A stretch of DNA of 64,000 nucleotides from contig JOGW01000002.1 of the NCBI GenBank assembly GCA_000721375.1, positions 868,001 to 932,000 on the forward strand, written 5' to 3'. This stretch comes from Streptomyces sp. NRRL B-3428. GTDB lineage: Bacteria > Actinomycetota > Actinomycetes > Streptomycetales > Streptomycetaceae. Positions 34,343 through 43,361 of the stretch are shown here, piece after piece (position 1 is the first letter of the stretch; each line of letters begins with the position of its first letter). A program made the position numbers and the translations under genes. A model generated the notes under the pieces. That model had not been told where the DNA came from. It worked only from the letters and a program-made list of their open reading frames with translations, and made no database searches.

Positions 34343-34364
34343 CCGACACTCTTGCATGTGTCGG
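34343..34364. promoter_or_regulatory. Inverted repeat in the divergent Ter promoter region
   Basis: CCGACAC (34343-34349) and GTGTCGG (34358-34364) are perfect inverted repeats with an 8-nt spacer. They lie in the 230-bp gap between the leftward lyase operon and the rightward TerD gene. A TACTAT on the minus strand (34283-34278) may be the lyase -10 box. No regulator can be named. Confidence 0.45.
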
Positions 34365-34462
34365 ATTCCGTCCATAGCCCGTAGGGACCCGCCCTGATTC
34401 GGCACGGTCCCGGCGGGCCCCCACGTTGTCCCGGCGCGTACGCAGCAGGCAGGATGACCGTC

Positions 34463-35263
34463 ATGACGCACACGATGCTCAAGGGGTCGAACGTAGCGCT
34501 CGAAGCGAGCGCGGTACGCGCCGTGCTGCGCTGGGCCCCGAGCTCCGATGTGCCGGACGTGGACGCCTCCGCGCTGCTGCTCGGCGCGGACGGCCGGGTC
34601 CGCTCCGACGAGGACTTCGTCTTCTTCAACCAGCCGCGCCACCCCTCGGGCAAGGTCTGGCGTCTGGGCAAGAAGCGCCTGGCCGAGGGCCTGACCGACA
34701 CGATCCAGGCGGATCTGGCGGGCCTCGACCAGGCCGTGGCCAAGATCCTCATCGTGGCCTCGGCCGAGGACGTGCCGTTCGCGCACGTCCGGTCGCTGCG
34801 TATCTCGGTGTACGACGCCGCGCAGAGCGGCGACAAGCCGTACGCCGTCTTCGACGTGAAGCCCGAGACGGGCAACGAGACGGCGCTGATCTGCGGCGAG
34901 CTGTACCGGCGCAAGGACGGCTGGAAGTTCCGCGCGGTCGGTGAGGGCTATCTCAACGGCCTGGTCGGTCTGGCCACGGACTTCGGCATCTCGGTCGACG
35001 AGTCCGAGGCCAAGGAGGAGGCGGCCGCCGCACAGCCCGCCCCGGCCCCCGTCCCAGCCCAGCCGGCAGCGCCGTCGGAGCCCCAGCCGGCCTACGGCTA
35101 TCCGCACCAGCCGGCGGCTCCCGCGCCCGCCACACAGCCCGCCTACGGCTATCCGCAGCCCGCGTCGCCGGGACCCGCGTACGGCTATCCGCAGCCGGCC
35201 CCGCACACCCCCGACCCGAACTTCAAGCTGCCGCCCCAGGGCCCGCAGTTCATCGGCCGCTGA
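34463..35263 (+). CDS. TerD family protein with C-terminal YGYP repeats
   Basis: The 266-residue product begins with a TerD domain (about 1-175) with VDASALLLGADGRVRSDEDF, a more divergent calcium-site pattern than the two tandem TerDs, and the closing GWKFRAVGEGYLNGLVGLAT. The C-terminal 85 residues are low-complexity Pro/Ala/Gln with three QPAYGYP-type repeats. That tail may be a flexible interaction region. It is divergent from the lyase operon and convergent with the TerA-like gene. Start ATG 34463 lies nine bases after AGGATG. Confidence 0.85.
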   Translation: MTHTMLKGSNVALEASAVRAVLRWAPSSDVPDVDASALLLGADGRVRSDEDFVFFNQPRHPSGKVWRLGKKRLAEGLTDTIQADLAGLDQAVAKILIVASAEDVPFAHVRSLRISVYDAAQSGDKPYAVFDVKPETGNETALICGELYRRKDGWKFRAVGEGYLNGLVGLATDFGISVDESEAKEEAAAAQPAPAPVPAQPAAPSEPQPAYGYPHQPAAPAPATQPAYGYPQPASPGPAYGYPQPAPHTPDPNFKLPPQGPQFIGR

Positions 35264-35295
35264 CCGTGCGCCTCATCCGCCGCTGACTCCGTGCC

Positions 35296-36039
35296 TCAAC
35301 GGCCGCCGACCTTCGACTTGTAACCCCTGCCCCACTGCAGACCCCAGCCGTAGAGCCGGTCGAGCTCCGCCTGGAAGCCGTAGACGAACTTCACCTCGCG
35401 CCGCACCACCAGCTCGTCCTTGACGTTCTCGATGGAGACCACGGCGCAGGAACGCGCCTGCGGAGCCCGCTCGTCGAGCTCGATCTCGATCCGCGGACCG
35501 TTGCTCGGATAGAGCGTGACCTTGGCGTGCGTCCGGTCGAAGGCGGGCGTCTGGTCGTAGATGTAGACGAACACGAGGAGCCGTCTGATGGACTCGCGAT
35601 GGTCCAGATTGACGTAGATGGTCTCGCCCGACGGCGCCCCGAACCGGTCGTCGCCGCTGAGCTTCACGTACGGCGGTGCGTTGAGGTTCCCGAAGAAGCT
35701 GCCGAGCGGCTGGACCACGCCCTTGGAGCCGTCCGTCAGCTCGTACAGGCACCCTATGTCCAGGTCGACGTTGACCACGCCCTGCGTATGTGCCTGCACC
35801 ACGTCGGGTTTGAACATCTTGAACGGATGCCGCAGCAGACCGCTCTGCCGCGAGCGGCCCTCGATGTCCGACGTACGCATCCGCCATGACAGGTTGACCC
35901 GCAGATTGCCGGTGGCCGCCCCCTGCTTGTTGAGGGACACCATGGGGTGCCGTTTGGTGAGTTCGATCGCGTTGGTCGCGGCACTTCCCGATTCGAATTG
36001 CGCGCTGCGCCCACGTCGCAGACCGTCCCAGAAGGACAT
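35296..36039 (-). CDS. TerA-like tellurium resistance protein
   Basis: The 247-residue protein belongs to the TerD superfamily in its TerA-like form: VSLNKQGAATGNLRVNLSWR, VNVDLDIGCLYELTDGSKGV and a C-terminal YGFQAELDRLYGWGLQWGRG. The N-terminal MSFWDGLRRGRSAQF is an amphipathic helix. It likely binds Ca2+ and assembles with TerD proteins at the membrane. ATG 36039 follows GGGGGCGGG. A terminator separates it from the DUF475 gene upstream. Confidence 0.82.
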   Translation of the reverse strand: MSFWDGLRRGRSAQFESGSAATNAIELTKRHPMVSLNKQGAATGNLRVNLSWRMRTSDIEGRSRQSGLLRHPFKMFKPDVVQAHTQGVVNVDLDIGCLYELTDGSKGVVQPLGSFFGNLNAPPYVKLSGDDRFGAPSGETIYVNLDHRESIRRLLVFVYIYDQTPAFDRTHAKVTLYPSNGPRIEIELDERAPQARSCAVVSIENVKDELVVRREVKFVYGFQAELDRLYGWGLQWGRGYKSKVGGR

Positions 36040-36100
36040 CCCGCCCCCATTCCCGTACGAACCATCCCTGCGCACACCTGATCCTGCCGCGAACGGCAGC

Positions 36101-36137
36101 GGGGCGGCCACGAGGTTCAGCACCTCGTGGCCGCCCC
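36101..36137 (-). terminator. Terminator after the DUF475/TerC gene
   Basis: A perfect 16-bp GC-rich stem (36101-36116 with 36122-36137) and 5-nt loop lie 32 bp past the stop of the leftward DUF475 gene, before the TerA-like gene. Confidence 0.85.
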
Positions 36138-36168
36138 GCCTCAGAGCGTTCCCTGGTCTACGGGATGG

Positions 36169-37317
36169 TCACACCCCGGACGTGACTTCGGACTTCTCGT
36201 CCGAGGCCGCGCCGCCGTCCCCTTCGGCCGCCGCGAGCGCGCGGTTGCGGCGCACCGAGGACCAGAAGGACCAGGCGATCAGGAGGACACCGACGAGACC
36301 GGTGATGACCTCGTGGATCTCGTACTGGATCGTGATGAGCAGGATCGCGGCCAGTGCACCGATCGCGTAGTGCGCACCGTGCTCCAGGTACACGTAGTCG
36401 TCCAGGGTGCCCTGGCGGACCAGGTAGACCGTGAGCGAACGGACGTACATGGCGCCGATACCGAGGCCGAGGGCCATGAGCACGATGTCGTTGGTGATGG
36501 CGAAGGCGCCGATGACACCGTCGAAGGAGAAGGACGCGTCGAGGACCTCGAGGTAGAGGAACATGAAGAACGCGGCCTTACCGGCCATGGCCACCGCGGA
36601 GCGCGGCTTGCCGGCCTTGGCTGCGGCTTCCTCTTCCTCGTGCTCGCGCTCCTCGTCCTCTTCGAGCTTGTTCTCGAAGTAGCCGGAGAGACCGCCCACG
36701 ATCAGATACGTGATCAGACCGGCGACACCGGAGATGAGCACCGTCTGCGCCTTGTCCACATGCCCGGCGTGGGTGTGGGCGTTGACCGCGAAGGTCATCG
36801 AGGTGACGAGCAGGACCACAAGCGCGATGCAGACCGACAGCATGTCGACCTTGCCCAGCTTGGCCAGCGGACGCTCGATCCACTTCAGCCACTGGATGTC
36901 GCGCTCCTCGAAGATGAAGTCGAGGAAGATCATCAGCAGGAACATGCCACCGAACGCGGCGATCGACGCGTGCGCGTCGGTCACGTACTGCTCGTACAGG
37001 TCCTTGTTGTTCAGCGCCAGGTCGACAGCCTCGATCGGACCCAGCTTGGCGCTGATGGCGACGATCACGACGGGGAAGACCAGACGCATGCCGAAGACGG
37101 CGATGAGCACACCGATGGTGAGGAAGATCTTCTGCCAGAAGGCATTCATCTTCTTCAGGATCCCGGCGTTGACCACCGCGTTGTCGAAGGACAGCGAGAT
37201 CTCGAGGATGGACAGGATCGCGACGATCCCGAACCCGGTCCACCCCCCATAGAGAACCGCTGCGACCAGACCGAGCGCGGTGACCGCGAACGACCAGCCG
37301 AAGGTTTTCAGTACCAC
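36169..37317 (-). CDS. DUF475 (TerC-like) integral membrane protein
   Basis: The 382-residue protein has about nine hydrophobic helices. The paired acidic motifs SLSFDNAVVNAGILKKM and DASFSFDGVIGAFAI are the TerC/DUF475 signature and probably bind a metal. A cytosolic loop (EEDEEREHEEEEAAAKAGKP) is strongly acidic. TerC-type proteins are thought to move divalent metals (often Mn2+) or to anchor TerD complexes. It starts at GTG 37317. It is in the same direction as the two TerD genes upstream. Confidence 0.87.
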   Translation of the reverse strand: MVLKTFGWSFAVTALGLVAAVLYGGWTGFGIVAILSILEISLSFDNAVVNAGILKKMNAFWQKIFLTIGVLIAVFGMRLVFPVVIVAISAKLGPIEAVDLALNNKDLYEQYVTDAHASIAAFGGMFLLMIFLDFIFEERDIQWLKWIERPLAKLGKVDMLSVCIALVVLLVTSMTFAVNAHTHAGHVDKAQTVLISGVAGLITYLIVGGLSGYFENKLEEDEEREHEEEEAAAKAGKPRSAVAMAGKAAFFMFLYLEVLDASFSFDGVIGAFAITNDIVLMALGLGIGAMYVRSLTVYLVRQGTLDDYVYLEHGAHYAIGALAAILLITIQYEIHEVITGLVGVLLIAWSFWSSVRRNRALAAAEGDGGAASDEKSEVTSGV

Positions 37318-37387
37318 TGGCTACCCCATCGTTGTGTACGGGACTCCCCCGCGCCGAGTACGGAGAAGCCCCCCGCCGCGCGCGGCT

Positions 37388-37963
37388 TTACGAAACGTTG
37401 ACCCCGAAGTCTAGAGCGATGCCCCGGAGCCCGGACGCGTACCCCTGGCCTACGGCCCGGAACTTCCACTCACCGCCGTAGCGGTAGACCTCACCGAAGA
37501 TCATCGCGGTCTCCGTCGAGGCGTCCTCGGACAGGTCGTAGCGCGCCAGCTCCTGGCCGTCGGCCTGGTTGACGACGCGGATGAATGCGTTGCTGACCTG
37601 GCCGAAGGTCTGTCCGCGGTTGTCCGCGTCATGGATCGAGACCGGGAAGACGATCTTCTCGACGTTGGCCGGCACCTTGGAGAGGTCGATCAGGAGAGAC
37701 TCGTCGTCACCGTCACCCTCACCAGTGAGGTTGTCGCCCGTGTGCTCGACGGAGCCGTCGGGGCTCTTGAGCTGGTTGTAGAAGATGAAGTACTCGTCGC
37801 CGAGCACTCGGCCTCCGCTGCACATCAGGGCGCTGGCGTCGAGGTCGAAGTCGGCTCCGGTGGTGGAGCGCGCGTCCCAGCCGAGCCCTACCAGCACCTG
37901 CGTGAGGTTGGGTGCGGCCTTGGAGAGGGAGACATTGCCTCCCTTTGCGAGCGTGACGCCCAT
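37388..37963 (-). CDS. terD: TerD family Ca2+-binding stress protein (tandem copy 1)
   Basis: The 191-residue product is canonical Ter[61 protein letters not shown] and the end [20 protein letters not shown]. Two acidic calcium sites lie in the DFDLDASA and GDGDDE regions. GGGGAGGA precedes the ATG. It is a close paralogue of the next TerD gene, same length and orientation. Role in oxidative, metal or phage stress is known for the family, not shown here. Confidence 0.92.
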   Translation of the reverse strand: MGVTLAKGGNVSLSKAAPNLTQVLVGLGWDARSTTGADFDLDASALMCSGGRVLGDEYFIFYNQLKSPDGSVEHTGDNLTGEGDGDDESLLIDLSKVPANVEKIVFPVSIHDADNRGQTFGQVSNAFIRVVNQADGQELARYDLSEDASTETAMIFGEVYRYGGEWKFRAVGQGYASGLRGIALDFGVNVS

Positions 37964-38033
37964 GATCGTGTCCTCCCCGGAGTTCGTGGCGCGATGCTGC
38001 TGCGTTGGTGGAGCGGTACTGCTGGTCAAGGAC

Positions 38034-38066
38034 GTCCGGCGCCGCACTGCAAGTGCGGCGCCGGAC
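38034..38066 (-). terminator. Terminator between the tandem terD genes
   Basis: A perfect 15-bp stem (38034-38048 with 38052-38066) and loop GCA lie 31 bp after the stop of the upstream TerD gene. It should reduce read-through into the second TerD gene, which then needs its own promoter. Confidence 0.85.
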
Positions 38067-38097
38067 GACGGGTACTGCGGTGAAACCGGGTCGAACG

Positions 38098-38673
38098 TCA
38101 GACGTTCACGCCGAAGTCCTGCGCGATACCGCGCAGGCCCGAGGCATAGCCCTGGCCGATGGCACGGAACTTCCACTCGGCACCGTTGCGGTACAGCTCA
38201 CCGAAGACCATCGCGGTCTCGGTGGAAGCGTCCTCGGAGAGGTCGTAGCGCGCGATCTCCTGGTTGTTGGCCTGGTTCACGACGCGGATGAACGCGTTGC
38301 GCACCTGGCCGAACGACTGCTGGCGGTTCTCGGCGTCGTAGATCGAGACCGGGAAGACGATCTTGGAGATCTCGGCGGGCACGCCCGCCAGGTTCACCTT
38401 GATCGCCTCGTCGTCGCCCTCGCCCTCACCGGTGGTGTTGTCACCGGTGTGCTCGACGGAGCCGTCGGGGCTCTTGAGGTTGTTGAAGAAGACGAAGTTG
38501 CCGTCGCTGGTGACCTTGCCGTCCTCGCCGGTCAGGATGGCGCTGGCGTCGAGGTCGAAGTCCGTACCGGTGGTGGTACGGATGTCCCAGCCGAGGCCGA
38601 CCGTGATGGCGGTCAGGCCGGGGGCCTCCTTGGTCAGCGAGACGTTGCCGCCCTTGCTGAGGCTGACTCCCAC
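38098..38673 (-). CDS. terD: TerD family Ca2+-binding stress protein (tandem copy 2)
   Basis: The 191-residue TerD protein ([60 protein letters not shown]) matches its neighbour over its full length, with the differences spread evenly. It starts at GTG 38673, preceded by GGAGGA. The conserved acidic clusters suggest Ca2+ binding. The preceding AT-rich CAAAATAG stretch probably holds its promoter. Confidence 0.92.
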   Translation of the reverse strand: MGVSLSKGGNVSLTKEAPGLTAITVGLGWDIRTTTGTDFDLDASAILTGEDGKVTSDGNFVFFNNLKSPDGSVEHTGDNTTGEGEGDDEAIKVNLAGVPAEISKIVFPVSIYDAENRQQSFGQVRNAFIRVVNQANNQEIARYDLSEDASTETAMVFGELYRNGAEWKFRAIGQGYASGLRGIAQDFGVNV

Positions 38674-38836
38674 GAGTCCTCCAAAATAGTTTCCAGGGGC
38701 AGCGCCCCCGTGGTGCATTGGCATCGGATCAACGACTGGATCCTAGTGACGGGTTCCCGTGGCAAAAAGGCTCTTCGCCGCAAGGATCATCACGGATCGG
38801 ATGTTCACCGGGAAGTCCCGGGAAAATCAGGGGAAA

Positions 38837-39343
38837 TCACAGCTTCCGGAGCGCGCTGACGTAGTCGTCGAGGTCGCGCGCGTCCGGCAGGGCATTGACC
38901 ACACTCCAGCGCACGACGCCCTCCTTGTCGATGACGAAGGTGCCGCGCACCGCGCAGCCCTTGTCCTCGTCGAAGACCTCGTACGCCCTCGCGGCCTCGC
39001 CGTGCGGCCAGAAGTCGGACAGGAGCGGGAAGGTGAAACCCTCCTGCTCGGCGAAGACCCGCTGGCTGAAGGGGGCGTCGCAGGACACCGCGAGCAGCTG
39101 CACGTCGTCGTTGACGAACTTCGGCAGCTCGTCACGGAGCGCGGTCAGCTCGCCCGTACAGACCCCCGTGAAGGCGTACGGGTAGAACACGAGCACCACG
39201 TTCTTCTCGCCGCGCAGGTCGGCGAGCCTGATCGTCTCGCCATGCTGGGTCTTGAGCTCGAAGTCCGGAGCCTTCGTGCCGACGGCGATTCCCTGGGGTC
39301 TCCCCTGCTCGAGCGGAGCCGAGAGCTTGGGGATGGAAGCCAT
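38837..39343 (-). CDS. ahpE: AhpE/Bcp-type one-cysteine peroxiredoxin
   Basis: The 168-residue enzyme has the peroxiredoxin active site YPYAFTGVCTGELTALRD with peroxidatic Cys62, then LLAVSCDAPFSQRVFAEQEG and RGTFVIDKEGVVRW. The PYAFTGVC form is like mycobacterial AhpE; no resolving Cys sits at the Bcp position. It reduces organic peroxides or peroxynitrite with electrons from small thiols. ATG 39343 follows GAAGGGA. The gene lies next to DUF3052 and aceE, the same grouping known in mycobacteria. Confidence 0.9.
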   Translation of the reverse strand: MASIPKLSAPLEQGRPQGIAVGTKAPDFELKTQHGETIRLADLRGEKNVVLVFYPYAFTGVCTGELTALRDELPKFVNDDVQLLAVSCDAPFSQRVFAEQEGFTFPLLSDFWPHGEAARAYEVFDEDKGCAVRGTFVIDKEGVVRWSVVNALPDARDLDDYVSALRKL

Positions 39344-39445
39344 ACGTGTCCCTTCGGAGAGCCCCATGGGCCTGATCGGGTGAATCCCACCCTATGCCCA
39401 GGCAGTGACAGGCACCTGTCCGGGCGGGGACACGGGCATGCAAGA

Positions 39446-39472
39446 ACCCCCGCCAACAGTGTTGGCGGGGGT
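39446..39472 (-). terminator. Terminator of the DUF3052 gene
   Basis: ACCCCCGCCAAC (39446-39457) pairs perfectly with 39461-39472 around loop AGT. It lies 74 bp past the DUF3052 stop and before the peroxiredoxin gene. Confidence 0.82.
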
Positions 39473-39546
39473 CAAGGCTCTGCAGACCGGGGTTCCAGGC
39501 GCTCCTGTTCGTCGCCCCTGGCGCCCCTGGCGGCAAATCCCTCAGC

Positions 39547-39975
39547 TCAGCGCTTCTTCGCGGCCTTCGGGGTGCTCAGACGGCTGGCCGTCCAGTCCTT
39601 GCCTGCGCTGATGCTCTTCGCGGCGGAGAGACCGGCGGTGGTCGAAGCCTCACCGATCTCACTCGGCTCGACGTAGCCGTCGCGGCCGGTCTTCGGGGTC
39701 AGAAGGAGGATGGAGCCGCCTTCCTCCATGTACGCGATGGCATCCACCAGCGCATCGGTCAGGTCCCCGTCGTCCTCACGGAACCAGAGCACCACGCCAT
39801 CGGCCACATCGTCGTATTCCTCGTCGACGAGTTCGCTGCCGATGATCTTTTCGATGTCCTCGCGGAGCTCCTGGTCGACGTCGTCGTCGTAGCCGATCTC
39901 CTGGACCACCTGCTCGGGCTGGAAACCCAGCCTGGCGGCCAGGTTCGACTCCGCGTGGTCCGCGGTCGCGCTCAC
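39547..39975 (-). CDS. DUF3052 family protein
   Basis: The 142-residue acidic protein reads AARLGFQPEQVVQEIGYDDD, then VDEEYDDVADGVVLWFREDD, then DAIAYMEEGGSILLLTPKTG, the DUF3052 pattern, with a Lys-rich end (STPKAAKKR). It starts at GTG 39975 with AGGAGG at the right distance. DUF3052 proteins are actinobacterial, cytoplasmic and uncharacterised. The gene is divergent from aceE, as in mycobacteria. Confidence 0.88.
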   Translation of the reverse strand: MSATADHAESNLAARLGFQPEQVVQEIGYDDDVDQELREDIEKIIGSELVDEEYDDVADGVVLWFREDDGDLTDALVDAIAYMEEGGSILLLTPKTGRDGYVEPSEIGEASTTAGLSAAKSISAGKDWTASRLSTPKAAKKR

Positions 39976-40546
39976 GGATTGCCTCCTGATCATTTTTTTC
40001 GGATGTCGTTTGCTGCCTCGCGCGTGCGCGAAGCGTTGGCCGTAGTCCACACGGGCGGGGCGGATCGCGCAAGTACCCGGCCGTCGAGACCGCCGAAACG
40101 GTGACGTTCCCGACCGTGTCACCGCAACTCAATGCCCGATTTTTCCGCGATCGGTGATTCATCCCACAGCGATACGTCGGATTTACGGGCGCCTGCGGCA
40201 GGTAGGCGGAGCATATGGACCCCGACCCGTACGAAGCACGTACGGGAAAAATACAGCCGCCGGCCGTCGGATGTTCAGTCGGGACGGTCGGGTGGGGGTC
40301 CGGGCGGGGTCGGGGTGCGGGCGCCGCACGGCAGGGACCTTCGCCTGCCGCTCCGGGCCGAACGTCCCTGGGGACTACGCCCCTTACGTGGGCGTATCGT
40401 TGCGATTTGGGCCGAACCCGCGCACGGGGCGCCGTCCCGGAGCCTTGGTTACTGCTCGGTACAGATGACGAGAGCAAAGCCCGGGTACACGATGGACAAC
40501 GGCGCGAATCCCGTGCGGACAGCACTCCGACGAGCGAAGGAACAGC
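39976..40546. other. Promoter region between DUF3052 and aceE, with inverted repeat
   Basis: This 571-bp gap holds no convincing gene; short open frames lack SDs. CCCGTAC (40226-40232) and GTACGGG (40240-40246) form an inverted repeat followed by AAAAAT, a candidate operator or attenuator for aceE. The right part is G-rich on the + strand. SD GAAGGAAC (40536-40543) belongs to aceE. Confidence 0.55.
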
Positions 40547-43288
40547 GTGGCTTCCGGATCCGATCGCAACCCGATCATCATTGGCGGCCTGCCCAGCCAG
40601 GTCCCGGACTTTGATCCCGAAGAGACTCAGGAATGGCTCGACTCGCTGGATGCGGCGGTCGACGAGCGCGGCCGTGAGCGGGCCCGCTACCTGATGCTCC
40701 GGCTGATCGAGCGCGCCCGTGAGAAGCGCGTGGCCGTGCCCGAGATGCGCAGCACGGACTACGTGAACACCATCGCGACCAAGGACGAGCCGTTCTTCCC
40801 CGGCAACGAGGACATCGAGCGCAAGGTCCTCAACGCCACGCGGTGGAACGCGGCCGTCATGGTCTCGCGCGCCCAGCGCCCGGGCATCGGCGTCGGCGGC
40901 CACATCGCGACCTTCGCCTCCTCGGCCTCGCTGTACGACGTGGGCTTCAACCACTTCTTCCGCGGCAAGGACGAGGGCGACGGCGGCGACCAGATCTTCT
41001 TCCAGGGCCACGCCTCGCCGGGTGTCTACGCCCGCGCCTACCTCCTGGACCGGCTCACCGAGCAGCAGCTCGACGCGTTCCGCCAGGAGAAGTCCAAGGC
41101 GCCGTACGGACTCTCCTCGTACCCGCACCCGCGGCTCATGCCGGACTTCTGGGAGTTCCCGACCGTGTCGATGGGCCTCGGCCCGCTCGGCGCGATCTAC
41201 CAGGCCCGGATGAACCGCTACATGGAGCACCGCGGTATCGCGGACACCTCCAAGTCGCATGTGTGGGCCTACCTCGGCGACGGCGAGATGGACGAGCCCG
41301 AGTCGCTCGGCCAGCTCTCGCTCGCCGCCCGTGAGGGTCTCGACAACCTGACCTTCGTCGTCAACTGCAACCTGCAGCGGCTCGACGGTCCGGTGCGCGG
41401 CAACGGGAAGATCATCCAGGAGCTGGAGTCGCAGTTCCGCGGCGCCGGCTGGAACGTCATCAAGCTGATCTGGGACCGCAGCTGGGACCCGCTGCTCGCC
41501 CAGGACCGCGACGGTGTGCTCGTCAACAAGATGAACACCACGCCGGACGGCCAGTTCCAGACGTACGCGACCGAGGACGGTGCGTACATCCGTGAGCACT
41601 TCTTCGGTGACGACCACCGGCTTCGCGCGATGGCCGAGGGCCTGAGCGACAAGGAGCTCATGCACCTGGGCCGCGGCGGTCACGACCACAAGAAGGTCTA
41701 CGCGGCGTACAAGGCGGCCCTTGAGCACAAGGGCCAGCCCACCGTGATCCTCGCCCAGACCGTCAAGGGCTGGACGCTCGGACCCAACTTCGAGGGCCGC
41801 AACGCGACCCACCAGATGAAGAAGCTGACGGTCGACGACCTCAAGCACTTCCGCGACCGGCTGCACATCCCGATCGCGGACAAGGACCTGGAGGGCGGCG
41901 CCCCGCCGTACTACCACCCGGGCCGCGACTCCGAAGAGATCCAGTACATGCACGACCGCCGCAAGGGCCTTGCGGGTTACGTGCCCTCGCGCGTGGTGCG
42001 CGCGAAGCCGCTGCAGCTCCCGGACGACAAGGTCTACGCGAGCGCCAAGAAGGGCTCGGGGCAGCAGTCGATCGCCACGACGATGGCGTTCGTCCGCATC
42101 CTCAAGGACCTGATGCGCGACAAGGAGATCGGCAAGCGCTTCGTGCCGATCGCCCCTGACGAGTACCGCACGTTCGGCATGGACGCCTTCTTCCCGAGCG
42201 CCAAGATCTACAACCCGCTCGGCCAGCAGTACGAGTCCGTGGACCGTCAACTCCTGCTCGCCTACAAGGAGTCGCCCACCGGTCAGATGCTGCACGACGG
42301 CATCACCGAGGCCGGCTGCACCGCCTCGCTGATCGCGGCCGGTTCGGCGTACGCCACGCATGGCGAACCGCTGATCCCGGTGTACGTCTTCTACTCGATG
42401 TTCGGTTTCCAGCGCACCGGCGACCAGTTCTGGCAGATGGCCGACCAGCTGTCGCGCGGTTTCGTTCTGGGTGCGACCGCCGGACGTACGACCCTGACCG
42501 GTGAGGGTCTGCAGCACGCGGACGGCCACTCGCATCTGCTCGCCTCGACCAACCCGGCGTGCGTCGCGTACGACCCGGCGTACGGCTTCGAGATCGCGCA
42601 TATCGTCAAGGACGGTCTGCGCCGGATGTACGGCGGGACCCCTGAGGAGAACGAGGACGTCTTCTACTACCTCACCGTCTACAACGAGCCGATCCTGCAC
42701 CCGGCCGAGCCGGAGAACGTGGACGTCGAGGGCATCCTCAAGGGCGTCCACCTCTTCAAGCGCGGTGAGGCGGGGACCATCCCCGCGCAGATCCTCGCGT
42801 CCGGTGTCGCGGTGCCGTGGGCCGTGGAGGCCCAGGCGATCCTCGCGCAGGAGTGGAACGTCAAGGCCGATGTCTGGTCGGCGACCTCCTGGAACGAGCT
42901 GCGGCGTGAGGCCGTGGAGGTCGAGGAGCACAACCTCCTGCACCCGGAGGAGGAGCAGCGCGTCCCGTACGTGACGCAGAAGCTCTCGGGCGCGCAGGGT
43001 CCGTTCGTGGCCGTGTCCGACTGGATGCGGGCCGTTCCCGACCAGATCTCGCGCTGGGTTCCCGGGCGCTACTCCTCGCTCGGCGCCGACGGCTTCGGCT
43101 TCGCCGACACCCGTGGTGCGGCCCGCCGCTTCTTCCACATCGACGCGCAGTCGGTGGTCCTTGGTGTGCTCACCGAGCTCGCCAAGGACGGGAAGATCGA
43201 CCGTTCGGTCCTGAAGCAGGCCATCGACCGGTACCAGCTGCTTGACGTCTCGGCGGCGGACCCGGGGGCCGCGGGCGGCGACGCGTAG
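40547..43288 (+). CDS. aceE: Pyruvate dehydrogenase E1 component (homodimeric AceE)
   Basis: The 913-residue protein matches homodimeric AceE. The thiamine diphosphate/Mg site is [20 protein letters not shown] with [20 protein letters not shown]; other marks are [20 protein letters not shown], the central [13 protein letters not shown], the catalytic-loop region [24 protein letters not shown] and the C-terminal [12 protein letters not shown]. It decarboxylates pyruvate in the pyruvate dehydrogenase complex, supplying acetyl-CoA. GTG 40547 follows GAAGGAAC. A terminator lies after the gene. E2 and E3 genes are not in this window. Confidence 0.96.
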   Translation: MASGSDRNPIIIGGLPSQVPDFDPEETQEWLDSLDAAVDERGRERARYLMLRLIERAREKRVAVPEMRSTDYVNTIATKDEPFFPGNEDIERKVLNATRWNAAVMVSRAQRPGIGVGGHIATFASSASLYDVGFNHFFRGKDEGDGGDQIFFQGHASPGVYARAYLLDRLTEQQLDAFRQEKSKAPYGLSSYPHPRLMPDFWEFPTVSMGLGPLGAIYQARMNRYMEHRGIADTSKSHVWAYLGDGEMDEPESLGQLSLAAREGLDNLTFVVNCNLQRLDGPVRGNGKIIQELESQFRGAGWNVIKLIWDRSWDPLLAQDRDGVLVNKMNTTPDGQFQTYATEDGAYIREHFFGDDHRLRAMAEGLSDKELMHLGRGGHDHKKVYAAYKAALEHKGQPTVILAQTVKGWTLGPNFEGRNATHQMKKLTVDDLKHFRDRLHIPIADKDLEGGAPPYYHPGRDSEEIQYMHDRRKGLAGYVPSRVVRAKPLQLPDDKVYASAKKGSGQQSIATTMAFVRILKDLMRDKEIGKRFVPIAPDEYRTFGMDAFFPSAKIYNPLGQQYESVDRQLLLAYKESPTGQMLHDGITEAGCTASLIAAGSAYATHGEPLIPVYVFYSMFGFQRTGDQFWQMADQLSRGFVLGATAGRTTLTGEGLQHADGHSHLLASTNPACVAYDPAYGFEIAHIVKDGLRRMYGGTPEENEDVFYYLTVYNEPILHPAEPENVDVEGILKGVHLFKRGEAGTIPAQILASGVAVPWAVEAQAILAQEWNVKADVWSATSWNELRREAVEVEEHNLLHPEEEQRVPYVTQKLSGAQGPFVAVSDWMRAVPDQISRWVPGRYSSLGADGFGFADTRGAARRFFHIDAQSVVLGVLTELAKDGKIDRSVLKQAIDRYQLLDVSAADPGAAGGDA

Positions 43289-43314
43289 CCGTCAACGGCA
43301 CGAAGATCGCAGGC

Positions 43315-43346
43315 AGGGCGGTGGGACCAGGTGGTCCCACCGCCCT
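43315..43346 (+). terminator. Terminator after aceE
   Basis: AGGGCGGTGGGACCA (43315-43329) pairs with 43332-43346, followed by TTCG and TTGTTT. It lies 26 bp past the aceE stop. Confidence 0.85.
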
Positions 43347-43361
43347 TTCGCGTTGTTTACG

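Noticed and set aside
37366..37388. Possible terminator after terD copy 1
   Set aside because: The AAGCC/GGCTT arms are short, leave a GC-rich unpaired interior, and reach into the stop codon; too weak to call.
39776..43138. A 1120-codon open frame on the minus strand
   Set aside because: It lies opposite aceE, whose identity is certain. The frame is open only because of GC-rich codon positions.
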